DNA of 64,000 bases from Iris pallida (Eukaryota > Streptophyta > Magnoliopsida > Asparagales > Iridaceae). The notes under the pieces were generated by a model, which was not told where the DNA came from, searched no databases, and saw nothing but the letters and a program-made list of their open reading frames with translations. The stretch is from the NCBI GenBank assembly GCA_029216955.1, contig JANAVB010005598.1, positions 1,499,327-1,563,326 on the forward strand, read 5' to 3'. The translations under genes and the position numbers were made by a program. The stretch's first letter is position 1; each line of letters begins with the position of its first letter. Of this stretch, positions 44,395-55,237 are shown one piece after another.

Positions 44395-46431
44395 ATGACA
44401 ACCACACAATCCTTGATCTCCAATCACGGTGAAGGACAGTCCACTAATAGGCCTCCCCTATTCGATGGAACTAACTACACGTATTGGAAAACAAGGATGA
44501 GTTTTTATCTCAAGTCTCTAGACTTTGACCAGTGGACTATCGTCACTGACGGTTACAAAAAGCCTGCCAGGATAGTTGTCAACGGTGATCTCATTGAGAA
44601 ATCACATGACAAATATTCTGACGAGGAGAAAAAACAGGCAAGTCTAGACGCGAGAGCTATTAATGCTTTATTCTGTGCTATAGACAGGAATGAGTTCAAC
44701 AGGGTATCCACATACACCACATCCCACGAAGTATGGAAGCTTCTAGAAGTGACGCATGAAGGAACCGCCCAAGTCAAGGAATCAAAAATAAGCCGTCTCA
44801 CTGAAGAATACGAGGCTTTCAAGATGAAGCCAAACGAGACGATTACGCAAATGTTCACAAGATTCCTCGACATCATCAACCCCCTGTCCTCGCTTGGAAA
44901 GCAATATTCAAATCACGAGAAGATTCGCAAGCTACTTAGGGGGCTACCAAAAATTTGGAACCCTAAGGTGACAGCCATCATAGAAGGAAACGATCTCACA
45001 ACCATGTCCATGGAGACCTTGATAGGAAAGCTAATGACTCATGAGCTTGACCTCAAGGACTTCGAAGAGCCTGCTCCTAAGGCTAAGGAGATCGCACTCA
45101 AAGCTCACCGACGGAGGGCTGAACCCGAAGAGACGGATCACGACAACTCAGAAGATGATGATCAAGCCCTCATGGTTCGCAACTTCAAGAAATTCTTTTG
45201 CTTCAACCGAAGAAAGAAAGAACCACAAGAAGATGGTGAAGAAGAGCCAACTTGCTATGGTTGCAAGAAAACTGGACACGTCCGAAAAGATTGTCCATTC
45301 TTGAAGAAGAGCAACCGCTATGAGAAGCCATACAAGAAGACTTCATCAAAGAAATATGCCAACACAAGCATTTGGCATGAAAGCGAAGCTAGTGACTCCG
45401 AGGAAGAAAAGGACTCTCCTCAAGATACGGCTAATATGTGCCTAATGGCAACATCCGATAAGGTATCAAACGAAACTCTTGACGACTTCTCTTTTGATGA
45501 ACTTGGCGATGCTTTCACCGATTTACTCGATGATCACAAAAAGATCATTGGTAAATACAAACACGCCAAGGACAAAATCAAAAGTCATGAAGTCGAAATT
45601 CAAAGATTTTCACTATTGCTTGATAACATTAGAGACACTCCACCCACAAAAGTCACATATGAGGTATCGAAGCTTAAACTAAGCCTTCATGATGCTGAAA
45701 CACGTATTGAGCAACAAACACAAGAAATCACAACACTCAACACGATGCTTGCTGAAGAAAAGAGTAGACACAAGATTTCTATGACTAAGATATATAGCTT
45801 AAATACTAAGGTTACTGAACTGCAAGCTGTCTCTAAGAGATTAGAGACTAGATTAGGAAAACAGGTTGTTCAACCTCAAACCCAATCTCATGAGACACCC
45901 ACAAAGCATAACTCTCCTCATGCTAGTCATCTGCATCATCCATCTACTACACATAATCATGCTTTCATATACACACAATTTCATAAAGGACACAAACCAC
46001 ATGCACGTAGAAATAATTATCATATATCACAAAATCATCATGCTACACACAGTCATCATCATGTTGCACAAAGACACAGTCATCATCATGCTATACACAG
46101 TCATCATCATGTTGCACAAAGACACAATCAACATCACTCCACATATAGACAATCTCATCATGCCATGCCATATAGACAATCTCACCATGCCATGCCATAT
46201 AGACAATCTCACCATGCCATGCCATATAGACAAACTCATCATGCCATGCCATATAGACAATCTTATCATGCCATGCCATATAGACAATCTCATCATCACC
46301 ATGTTGGATCTAAATATCATCAATATTCTTATAGACATCATCAGCATGCTCCTAATGTGAATAGAAATGTACATGCACTTATTGTGGTCTACATGGACAC
46401 ATATCACCACAATGTAGAATCAGAAGATTAG
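44395..46431 (+). CDS. Sirevirus S gag (678 codons), with His-rich nonapeptide repeats
   Basis: Starts at ATG 44395, 40 bases after the primer site (MTTTQSLISNHGEG). Copia gag domain at about residues 20-250 (FDGTNYTYWKTRMSFYL, VWKLLEVTHEGTAQVKESKI). Zinc knuckle CYGCKKTGHVRKDC near residue 290. Acidic and coiled-coil-like stretch about 340-500. Then an unusual His-rich region (about 505-660) with several 9-residue SHHAMPYRQ repeats encoded by a 27-bp tandem array. The last 20 or so codons look out of register: a second zinc knuckle (CTYCGLHGHISPQC) lies in another frame at 46368-46409. The annotated stop at 46429-46431 is thus probably not the ancestral end. Confidence 0.85.
   Translation: MTTTQSLISNHGEGQSTNRPPLFDGTNYTYWKTRMSFYLKSLDFDQWTIVTDGYKKPARIVVNGDLIEKSHDKYSDEEKKQASLDARAINALFCAIDRNEFNRVSTYTTSHEVWKLLEVTHEGTAQVKESKISRLTEEYEAFKMKPNETITQMFTRFLDIINPLSSLGKQYSNHEKIRKLLRGLPKIWNPKVTAIIEGNDLTTMSMETLIGKLMTHELDLKDFEEPAPKAKEIALKAHRRRAEPEETDHDNSEDDDQALMVRNFKKFFCFNRRKKEPQEDGEEEPTCYGCKKTGHVRKDCPFLKKSNRYEKPYKKTSSKKYANTSIWHESEASDSEEEKDSPQDTANMCLMATSDKVSNETLDDFSFDELGDAFTDLLDDHKKIIGKYKHAKDKIKSHEVEIQRFSLLLDNIRDTPPTKVTYEVSKLKLSLHDAETRIEQQTQEITTLNTMLAEEKSRHKISMTKIYSLNTKVTELQAVSKRLETRLGKQVVQPQTQSHETPTKHNSPHASHLHHPSTTHNHAFIYTQFHKGHKPHARRNNYHISQNHHATHSHHHVAQRHSHHHAIHSHHHVAQRHNQHHSTYRQSHHAMPYRQSHHAMPYRQSHHAMPYRQTHHAMPYRQSYHAMPYRQSHHHHVGSKYHQYSYRHHQHAPNVNRNVHALIVVYMDTYHHNVESED
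46025..46295 (+). repeat. 27-bp tandem repeats in S gag
   Basis: Five or more near-identical 27-bp units (46143-46289), preceded by related CATCATCATGTTGCACA-type units. The period is nine codons, so the frame is kept. Antisense and +1 frames are also open and are shadows. Confidence 0.85.
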
Positions 46432-49400
46432 TTGATAAAAAGATATATGCATGGTTTCCAAAAGCTAACTTTTCAGGACCCTCAAGAACCTGGGTACCAA
46501 AGGTCACATCTACTCTTGATGTAGGTGGACCTTCCCTCCTCAACTAAGAGTAAGTGGATTCTCGATAGTGGATGCTCGCGGCACATGACGGGAGACGCAC
46601 ATCTTTTCGCATCACTATCGATGAAGAGAGAAGGATATGTATCCTTCGGAAATAACCTAAAAGGTTATATTATAGGTAATGGTATTATTGGCTATCCTCC
46701 CTCTCCCGTAATAAAGGATGTCTGCCTAGTGACCGAGTTAAAGCATAACTTGCTCAGCATCAGTCATCTTGCTGACCATGGTTATGACATTAACTTTGGA
46801 CAAAACAAATGCCTTATTTATGATAGGTCAACGGGAGACATCGCTTTTGAAGGGGTAAGAGAGGATAATATTTATACTTTCTATTTGTCTGGAAATACTA
46901 ACAATGCAGGTAGATGCCTATATGCTCATAAAGATGAACGGCTAGTATGGCACCAGCGTCTTGGTCATGCCAATATGGATAATATATCCAGGCTATCAAC
47001 CAAGAAGCTAGTTAGAGGCTTGCCCAACATCACATTCAAAAAGGATACTATATGTGCCGAATGTGAGTTGAACAAGGCAACCAAGTCATCTTTTCATTCC
47101 ATAAACTCTGTAAGCACTTCTAGACCCTTGCAACTACTCCATATGGATTTATTTGGGCCTAGTAGAGTAGCCAGTCTTGGTGAAAAACTCTATGCCTTTG
47201 TTATTGTTGATGATTTTTCAAGATTTACTTGGGTTTTCTTTCTTGCAAATAAAAGTGATGCTATTTCGGTTTTCAAGATTTTTGTCAAGAAAGTTTAAAA
47301 CGAAAAAGGCTACATGATTACTCGAATCCGAAGTGATCATGGAGGCGAATTCGAAAATTCTGATTTTGAAAGGTTTTGTGATTCTAATGGTTTTGATCAT
47401 GAGTTTTCTTGTCCAAGAACTCCTCAACAAAATGGTGTTGTGGACCGGAAGAATAGGACTCTTGGCGATATGGCCAGAGTTATGTTGAACAAGTTTTCAC
47501 TTCCGAAATATTTTTGGGCTGAAGCTGTCAGTACAGCATGCCATATTTTAAATAGGGTGCTTATTCGTCCTATTATGAAGAAAACACCCTATGAGCTTTG
47601 GTTTGGAAGAACCCCAAATGTTTCTTATTTTAGAGTTTTTGGATGTAGATGCTTTATCCTTAACACCAAAGACAACTTAGGCAAATTTGATACCAAAGCT
47701 GACGATGGTATTTTCCTTGGCTATGCTGTCAAGAGTAAGGGATATAGAGTTTTTAACAAATGCTCCTTAATTGTGGAAGAGTCTACAAATGTGACTTTTG
47801 ATGAAGATAACAGTGCAGCAGCTACTCTTGATGATGATGTTGAACCATCAACGTCTACTCCAATGAACACCACAACCGAAACAAATTCTCTGGAAAGCTT
47901 ACCTAAGAAATTCTCTTTCAAGCCTTCTCATCCAGAAAATTTGGTAATCGGTGAGGTTTCACGAGGAGTAACTACTAGATCATCATTAAGAGACTCTATT
48001 GCTAGTACTGCCTTTATTTCACAAATTGAGCCTAAAAATATTTTTGAAGCTTTCAATGATGAATTTTGGATTTCTGCTATGCAAGAAGAACTCAACCAAT
48101 TCGAGAGGAGCCAAGTATGGGAACTCGTTCCTAGACCGGCTAATCACTCGATTATTGGTACTAAATGGGTTTTTAGAAACAAAGTAAATGAAGATGGTTC
48201 AGTCACACGCAACAAAGCTCGTCTAGTAGCTCAAGGATACAACCAAGAGGAAGGTATCGACTACGATGAGACGTATGCTCCTGTTGCTAGATTAGAATCC
48301 ATTCAGATGCTTTGTGCATTTGCAAATTTTTAAAATTTCAAACTATTTCAAATGGATGTTAAAAGTGCTTTCTTGAATGGTTTTATTAAGGAGAAAGTTT
48401 ATGTTAAACAACCCACTGGCTTTGAAAATCATAAATTTCCCGACCACGTATTCAAGCTAAAGAAAGCACTGTACGGCCTCAAATAAGCTCCTAGAGCTTG
48501 GTATGAACGGCTAAGTAACTTCTTGCTTGAGAAAAGTTTTTCAAAAGGGAAAATTGACACTACACTTTTCATAAAGTCTTTGAAGGACACTATTCTTTTA
48601 GTACAGATATATGTAGATGATATTATTTTTGGTTCTACTGATGAAACCCTTTGTCAAAATTTTGCCAAGTGTATGCAGACCGAGTTTGAGATGAGCATGA
48701 TGGGGGAGCTCAACTACTTTCTTGGGCTGCAAGTCAAATAATTGTCAAATGGAACCTTCATCTGTTAGTCGAAGTATACAAAGGACAAGTTGAAGAAATT
48801 CGAACTTGATAATGTTAAACCAATCAGCACTCCTATGGCTACTTCAACCAAACTGGAACCAGATAAAAGCGGCAAACCCGTAGATCAACATAAGTATCGA
48901 GGTATGATAGGCAGTCTACTTTATCTTACTGCTAGTCACCCTGATATAATGTTTAGCGTTTGCCTGTGTGCTAGATATCAAGCAAATCCTAAGGAATCGC
49001 ACATGACCGCAGTTAAGCGTATCTTTAGATACCTTAAGGGTACGGTTACAGTGGGCCTATGGTATCCCAAGTTAACATCATTTGACCTCAATGGTTATTT
49101 TGATGCTGACTTTGCTGGATACAAGGTCGACCGTAAAAGTACGAGCGGTATGTGCTATTTATTAGGAAAGGCTTTAGTCTCTTGGTTTAGCAAGAAGCAG
49201 AATTCTGTCACACTATCCACAACAGAAGCTGAATACATAGCAGCTGGGCGTTGTTGTGCACAAATTCTGTGGATGAAGCAAACTTTTGAAGTATAATTTA
49301 TCTTTCATGCATATTCCTATCTTTTGTGACAACACTAGTGCAATAAATCTTACTAAGAATCCTATTTGTCACTCACGCACAAAGCACATTGAAATTCGAC

Positions 49401-49560
49401 ACCACTTTTTGCGTGATCATTAGCAAAATGGCACGATTAACTTAGAATTTATTGACACTGATCACCAGTTAGCAGACTTCTTCACAAAGCCATTATCCGA
49501 AGAGCGCTTCAATTTCCTTTGTCGTGAACTTGGAATTTTAGATGAAGCCGTCATAAATTA
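46368..49560 (+). pseudogene. Sirevirus S pol: protease, integrase, RT, RNase H (broken)
   Basis: A second zinc knuckle (46368-46409) and WVPKV lead into the protease (WILDSGCSRHMTGD, about 46555). Then come the GAG-pre-integrase motif (VWHQRLGHANMDN), the integrase zinc site (CAEC), core residues ([20 protein letters not shown]), RT (YVDDIIFGS, about 48610) and RNase H (DADFAGYKVDRKSTSG, LSTTEAEYIA). The integrase catalytic Glu is Asp here: [10 protein letters not shown] where copia elements have VVERKNRT. Stops lie at 47296, 48331, 48484, 48739 and 48766, and the frame breaks near 49297. Most stops stand where Gln is expected (CAA to TAA), that is, C-to-T changes. The end is LADFFTKPL near 49475 and a stop about 49560. 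Confidence 0.88.
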
Positions 49561-50319
49561 AAATACACCTACGTAAATGTCGATTATATTATGATTCTCT
49601 TATAATGAACTTGCTATGGGTACAAGCCGAAAGGGCCCTTCTGACAACAAGGCGTAAAAGCCTAAGCGACACGGTGCACTAGTCCTCAGGACTACCGCTA
49701 GCTGGGATCCGGCCCCTGCAGCTAACTCATGGCAAATTTAAAATACTAAATTATAATATAACTCCTTGTTTATTATACGGTATATTTTGATTTATAATCT
49801 GCTGACATGCTATTTTTCAATTTCATATTGCTATCTTTCCCTTCTACTATCTGGTTTATTGACATTCTTAATCTTTTATCTTTATAACTTATCTTGTTTT
49901 CCCTCAGTTAACCAATTTTTTCATCCTTCCAGCCTGATTTCAGTTCTGGGACAAGGACCCAGAATTCGGGCTGAACTCTGCCCTTACCAGAGTTCGGGCC
50001 GAGTTCGGCCTCCCTGTTCCAGAATCAGGGACTGTTCCAGCCGTGGATCTCATTGTTGATCCAATGGTCAAAATTGAACCCGACCAAGAGAAACCCTCAC
50101 CTATATTTCGGTTTCTCTTCCCTTTCCTTCATTCTTACCACCTCCTCTACTTCTCTACCACTATTTTCTCAAACCCTAACCCTAGTTTTCTCTCCATAGT
50201 GCTCCATCTCTCACCAAAATCAAGGAGAAGGGCTATTTTCTCATTCTCTTTCACTGTTCATCATTTATTTGAGGTATAACTCACTCTCCTTCTCTATTTC
50301 AATTTCTCTATTTTGTGCA
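49561..50319 (+). other. Spacer between S pol and env-like ORF
   Basis: No gene. Contains further AGTTCGGGC/GAACTCTG half-palindromes at 49957-50005 like those in the LTRs, then a pyrimidine-rich stretch (50100-50310) just upstream of the env-like ATG that could be a leader or a splice acceptor region. Confidence 0.5.
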
Positions 50320-51591
50320 ATGGCTCCTCGCTTGCCCAACCGTGGGAAGAGATCTCGGACCGAGGGTGCATCCTCGTCGAGTGCTCCTCCTCCCGTTGAG
50401 CAACCCGTTGAACAACAACAACCACCTCATCCGTTGTTCAACCCTTCACGTCCTCGTGACCCTAACACCTATGACGACCGAATTTTTGTGTCACTAGACG
50501 CGTCCAACGATTGGTTTAGTGACTTTCGGACCCGTCCGGTATTTGTGGGACACCCCATAAACTTCACAATCTTTTCACAATATGAATCCATTTTTCAAGA
50601 TCTTTGCCTTGATAAGCTAGTTGCTACAAATTTCGTCATCTATCGTAGCGCTATTCAAATGTTTTACTGCAACTTGACTCATGATGACACTCACATCTAT
50701 TCACGAGTTGCGGGCATTAATATCGCCTTTGCTGATTCTGATTTGGCCGAGTATCTTGAACTTCAAGATCTCGATACTTGGGATAAGCTTGTTGAAGCTC
50801 GCTCGTTCCAATTTGTAGACGAAACTTCCCTTGAGAACTTCAAGGAAGACTTATGTGCCCCAAACATATGTCCTCGCAAACTTATGGCCAAACACCTCAA
50901 CCCTTACTTCTATGAACTTCATCGAATTATTTTCAACACCTTTCTGCCAAAAGCCGGCTCCACCGATGAAGTCATATATTTTGAGATCTCAGCCTTGTAT
51001 CATCTTCACTATCGTATTCCTTTCAATCTTCTACGTACCATAATGGACTGGATAATTAACTGTAGGAAGAAACCACGAGCCCTGGTTTATCCCTTGTATC
51101 TTCCTATGGTCCTTCGTGCTTTCATTGTCCCTCTTCATGATTGTCCTTTCTTGCCTGCTCCTGCTTTTCTATCTAAGGCACGACGACTTCAGGCAGTCGT
51201 AGCCTCTCCTGCCACTTCTGAGCATTCTGATGATGAGGAGCCCGATGCCCCTCCACTTGGACAGGATGCGCCACCTCCTCCTGCTACTCTTGACTCCATC
51301 CAGACCATGCTTCGAGATCGCTTCGCCTTAGAGGACGATCGCTGGACTCAGATGGACTACCGTACTACCCTGCAGATGAGTGCCCTCAGCAACTCGCTGC
51401 ACGATATTCGGTATTCCATGTCCCGTCATCCCTCTATGCCCATTCCCATGGAGCGGGATCCCGGTCGCGAGGGATATCGCATTGACGATCCCTGGGTCAT
51501 GTGCTACCTGGATCCGGGTGCTACTATTGTGGACCCCAGCCGTTCATTCACTGATCCTTCAAACTCCGCTGGGCCTTCTCGTGCTCCATGA
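50320..51591 (+). CDS. Sirevirus S env-like ORF (423 aa), intact
   Basis: Starts at ATG 50320 (MAPRLPNRGKRSR). The frame is open 17 codons further upstream, but this ATG follows the leader-like tract. The N-terminus is basic and the next 40 residues Pro/Gln-rich. A folded-looking middle (FVSLDASNDWFSDFRTRPVF, YRSAIQMFYCNLTHDD) resembles the plant 'ORF-1/putative transposon protein' type found in retroelements. An acidic-Pro linker follows (HSDDEEPDAPP), then a C-terminal part that may form a short coiled coil (DRFALEDDRWTQMDYRTTLQ). I see no convincing signal peptide or transmembrane segment, so 'env-like' is positional. Unlike pol it has no stop or frameshift. Its role in Sireviruses is unknown. 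Confidence 0.8.
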   Translation: MAPRLPNRGKRSRTEGASSSSAPPPVEQPVEQQQPPHPLFNPSRPRDPNTYDDRIFVSLDASNDWFSDFRTRPVFVGHPINFTIFSQYESIFQDLCLDKLVATNFVIYRSAIQMFYCNLTHDDTHIYSRVAGINIAFADSDLAEYLELQDLDTWDKLVEARSFQFVDETSLENFKEDLCAPNICPRKLMAKHLNPYFYELHRIIFNTFLPKAGSTDEVIYFEISALYHLHYRIPFNLLRTIMDWIINCRKKPRALVYPLYLPMVLRAFIVPLHDCPFLPAPAFLSKARRLQAVVASPATSEHSDDEEPDAPPLGQDAPPPPATLDSIQTMLRDRFALEDDRWTQMDYRTTLQMSALSNSLHDIRYSMSRHPSMPIPMERDPGREGYRIDDPWVMCYLDPGATIVDPSRSFTDPSNSAGPSRAP

Positions 51592-52084
51592 TGGAGATGG
51601 CTTCTACCAAATGATGTTGCTGCTGATCATAGTTTATGTTTTTATGCTTTCTAGTTTTTCAGTTACTTAGTTGGATTTATGTACTTGGTTTATCAGTACT
51701 CTTTATGTTTTAGTTGTGATGACTCTTATATGCTCTAGTTATGAGTTGTGACTCTTATGTTTCTGGTAGTTCTATTATTCTATGTCATTTGCTAGTTCTG
51801 TTAGTTCATATGCTGTTTCTTCTCTTTTGGTGTGTTTGCCCATTATTACTTGATTCTTATTATATTGCTAAATGCCAAAGGGGGAGAGATATGTATATTC
51901 TGGTATATTCTTTTTGGTATATGTGCTTTTTGGTGCTTTTGGGAGATTTTCCTTATCAGGCCAACAGGTTCAACGCATTGTTTACGGGGGAGCTATCTCG
52001 TTTAGCTCGGCACTGATTATGGGGGAGCTATGTTGTGTCCAGGTATGAATATTGAATATACATTTATTATTTTGTCAATTATCA
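51592..52084 (+). other. Sirevirus S 3' untranslated region
   Basis: T-rich, with purine runs (GGGGGAGAG at about 51880, GGGGGAGC near 51985 and 52020) that look like repeated polypurine tracts. No gene. Confidence 0.55.
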
Positions 52085-52097
52085 ATATGGGGGAGAT
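52085..52097 (+). other. Sirevirus S polypurine tract
   Basis: ATATGGGGGAGAT directly before the 3' LTR. Confidence 0.85.
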
Positions 52098-53040
52098 TGT
52101 TGACACAAAGTCACAGTCAACCAAATATTGATAACATTGACTAAATAATACTTATAATAATTCAATACGACACACGACGTCTACATCAAGCTCAAGTCAG
52201 AAGACAGCTCAGTCTTTGCAATTCAGTTATATTTGAGTCTGTATTTTACACTTTTATTGAGTCTAGACTGTTGTAAACTGTGTCATGCTGAGCTCTTGAG
52301 ACTTGACCAAAAGCCTACCCAAATCCATAAACTCCACCATCCAGAAATAAGCCCACAGATCCCCAAGAACCAGTTCTGTGCTCTGGAGACAGAGTTCGGG
52401 CTGAACTTTGCCTCCACACAGAGTTCGGGCCGAACTCTGTCCCCTAAAAATCAGCAACCTTAATTTTAGGGTTAGCTGGTTGCTAGTTGTCCAACGGCCA
52501 AATATTTGAAATTTCCTACCCGAATTCTGGTCGAATTCTGCCTACAAAAACCCTATAAATAGGCCAAGAATTCTCTCATTTCAAATCATCCAATCTTCTC
52601 TTCTCTTCTCTCTTAAGCTCAAATAAGCCATACCCTTCCCATCTACTAGCCACAAGCTTCCTAAGTCTCGAGTGCTCAGCATCTCTCAGTTAGGAGTCTT
52701 GTGCAAGAGTTGAAGAAATCGCTTGGAAAATTCCGAGCAAATCGCCACTGCGATCCTCTGTAAGAAGTTGACGTGCTCTTCTGAAGAAAAGACACGGGTT
52801 GTAAACTACTATTTTACAAATAGTAGATTTAATCCTGAGCTAGAGTTCTCAGGCCTGGACTAGTCCTCCACGAGGGAAACCAGGTTAAAATCGGCTGTGT
52901 TTGCGTATGCTCTCTTGATTCTCTCTTTAAATTCCGTATTTACTCTGATTAGTTTTATTTGTGGTAGAGTTAATTTTTTAAGTGGATATTATCTCTATAT
53001 ACTCTATTCACCCCCCTCTAGAGTTGCCATCTGTTCTTCA
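52098..53040 (+). repeat. Sirevirus S 3' LTR
   Basis: Pairs with 43398-44340. One of the two palindromes is degraded (52389-52410) and one is intact (52418-52440). TATA box at 52553-52562. Confidence 0.95.
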
Positions 53041-53298
53041 GGATGGTGGTGGGAGGTAGGGGGTTCACCCCTATGGTTCATAATGAACCAAGTAAACCAA
53101 ACCAAGCCGAACCAACCCAAGAATAAACCAAGCCCAAATAAACCAATGAACCATTAAAACCAATTAAACTATCAATGCCAATAAAACCAAGCCAATGCAA
53201 AATAAACTAAGATAACTAACCATGAATAAATAATAAAAAATAGGGTCCAAAATACGTATACGTACACTAAATACGTATCACGAATTTGGGACATTACA
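53041..53298 (-). repeat. Element B 3' LTR, piece 3
   Basis: Matches the inner end of B's 5' LTR (about 57975-58236). Begins with GGATG, S's right duplication, and ends GGGACATTACA. Confidence 0.88.
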
Positions 53299-53449
53299 TC
53301 CTACCCACCTTAAAAGAATTCCGTCCTCGGAATTTAATCAAGAGGCTATAGATGTAAAGGAAAGCTATCCTATCTTAGGCAATCTACCACTACCAATCAA
53401 TCATACAATCATTCATGCAAGCAAGGATTCGAAGCGTAAGGCATAAGGA

Positions 53450-53775
53450 AGATATTACACCTCACGAGCTAAGCCGATTGGGATAACGTGATCAGATATC
53501 ACCCTCACACTCTCACGTTTGACTCTCCCAAGGAGCGATGAACTCAAGCAAACACGAACTGAACTGATAGTCTTGCGCTTGAGGTCTCTTTCTTTGGTCA
53601 AACATGGACACGGGCCTATCCTCATACAAAAAGGTTGGTACCAATAACCAGTTTCGAATAACCTAGATATGGCTCGGGTCCGGGATGTACCATTGTAATT
53701 AGGATACATGAAATACGTCATGCACCCCGCATAATGACGGTAGAAAAGCAAGATGAGAGGACACATATACCTCTC
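53450..53775 (-). pseudogene. Element B integrase tail and chromodomain remnant
   Basis: Same fusion as in element A: the GVHDVF-type stretch followed by an open frame with ERDLKRKTISSVRV, a chromodomain start in Tekay-type elements, and a degraded end. No protease, RT, RNase H or integrase core lies between it and gag. Confidence 0.7.
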
Positions 53776-55060
53776 GGCCAATTCTGAACCTGAGCCTGGG
53801 CTAAGGCAAACTGCCGCGGGTTCTGTTGTTGGAAGGTCTGGGCCTGAGTCGGCAATGGCCTCGGGAACGGGAACTGCTGTTGCTGGTGAACTGGAGCTGG
53901 TGCTGGTGCTGGTGCTGGTCCCCTAACCGAGGGACTAGATACTGTCGATGCTGAATCAACTCTGAAAGGGCAGGACCCCACCCTATGGTTCGGTGCTCAA
54001 CACAATAAACACAATCCCAACGCCTTGCGACACTCTGCTACCACGTGTCCAGGCTTTCCACAATAAGAACAGCCTACGGCGGAAGACTGCGCTTGCTTCT
54101 GTTTCTGCGGAGAGTACGTCGGGGTTGAGTGCTGAACCAACGTCACTGAGGTCGCTCGCCTCGGAGCTCCAATAGTCAAAGCCCTGGCTGCCGGGGCTGA
54201 AGACTGATTCATTTGGCTATGGGACCGCTTCCGACCTCCGGTCCTGTCCACTATTCTCTGGAAGGTATACTCGTGCCTCCTTGCTGCTCGTAACACCGCA
54301 TCATAGGTCTGATGCTCGAACTGTTCTACTGCCAATATAATCTCCAAGTGAAGTCCCTGCTGGAACCTCTGCGCTCTGTCAAACTCGGTTGCCACCAAGG
54401 TGGGAGCAAACCGACTGAGTCTGGAAAACTCAGCCGTATAACCATCGACCGTCCTCTCCATCTGCTTAAGATTACTGAACCTGGTCTGCAAGTCATATCG
54501 AGCCACTGCATCATAATACTTGATCTGGAACCTTTCGCTGAACACTGCCCAAGAGACAGGTGTTGTCAATCCCACTGCTTGTGCGGTCCACCAACTGCGG
54601 GCTAGATCCAATAACTGTAGGCGCACCACAGCCACCTTCTCGTCTTCTGGAGTCTTCGCGGCTTCGAGAATCACCTCTATATCTTGTAGCCAAGCATCGA
54701 CAGCAATGGCATCCTTGCTGCCATCGAAGAATGGAGGGTTCAGGCGCTTAAAACTGTTGACCGCACTGTACCCTCGGGGTCCACTTCTATTCAGAGCATC
54801 TTATACTACTTGGTACAGGGTATCTCCCGGACGATCTTGGGACGAAAGCAACTCACGGATGAGTCCTACCAATCCTCCATCCTCTAACCCTGCTGGCTGG
54901 ACGGGCTGAACTGGCGGTACTGGTTCTCCAGGAGACACGGCTCGGGAGGCTGCTGCGGAGGGCTGGGCCTGATCTTCTGGTTGCTGCTGGTCCACGGGAG
55001 GTGATCCGCCTTGCTGATCAGCAGGTCCAGGTTCAATGCCGCTGAAAAAGACGATATGGG
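53718..55060 (-). pseudogene. Element B gag (broken)
   Basis: Closely similar to the gag of A, in pieces. The N-terminal piece (54801-54995) ends at a stop where A has a sense codon (LYQVV, stop). The core (53997 to about 54800: RFSNLKQMERTVDGYTAEFS) ends in a stop right after CLLC. The C-terminal piece is 53718-53981. The first zinc knuckle is intact here (CSYCGKPGHVVAEC), whereas A has lost a Cys. Confidence 0.82.
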
Positions 55061-55237
55061 AACAATAAGGAAGGACCAGGACAGATCAACGATTACAAGC
55101 ATGTGATCAGGACAAGAATTTTCAGGAATTAAGAGGATACGAGCAGAGATCAAGGGCGAGTGCTGATTGAGACATCTATCCGGTAAACCCTTATACATCT
55201 TGATTTACAAGACATGCATGGGCCACCACTTAAACCA

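Larger units (their letters stand above)
43398..53040 (+). mobile_element. Ty1/copia Sirevirus S with env-like ORF
   Basis: 9,643 bp, flanked by the perfect 5-bp duplication GGATG (43393-43397 and 53041-53045). Both LTRs are 943 bp. The tRNA-iMet primer site, the gag, protease, integrase, RT, RNase H order (copia) and a further ORF between pol and the 3' LTR place it in the Sirevirus (SIRE/Maximus) group. By eye the LTRs differ at about two dozen positions, mostly transitions, so it is one of the youngest insertions here. Pol is broken by several stops. It inserted into B's 3' LTR. Confidence 0.93.

Noticed and set aside
45866..46410. Long open frames in the other sense frame and antisense over the S gag repeat
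   Set aside because: The 27-bp array has a period divisible by three, so all frames repeat and stay open. The sense gag frame with zinc knuckle and gag domain explains the coding content.
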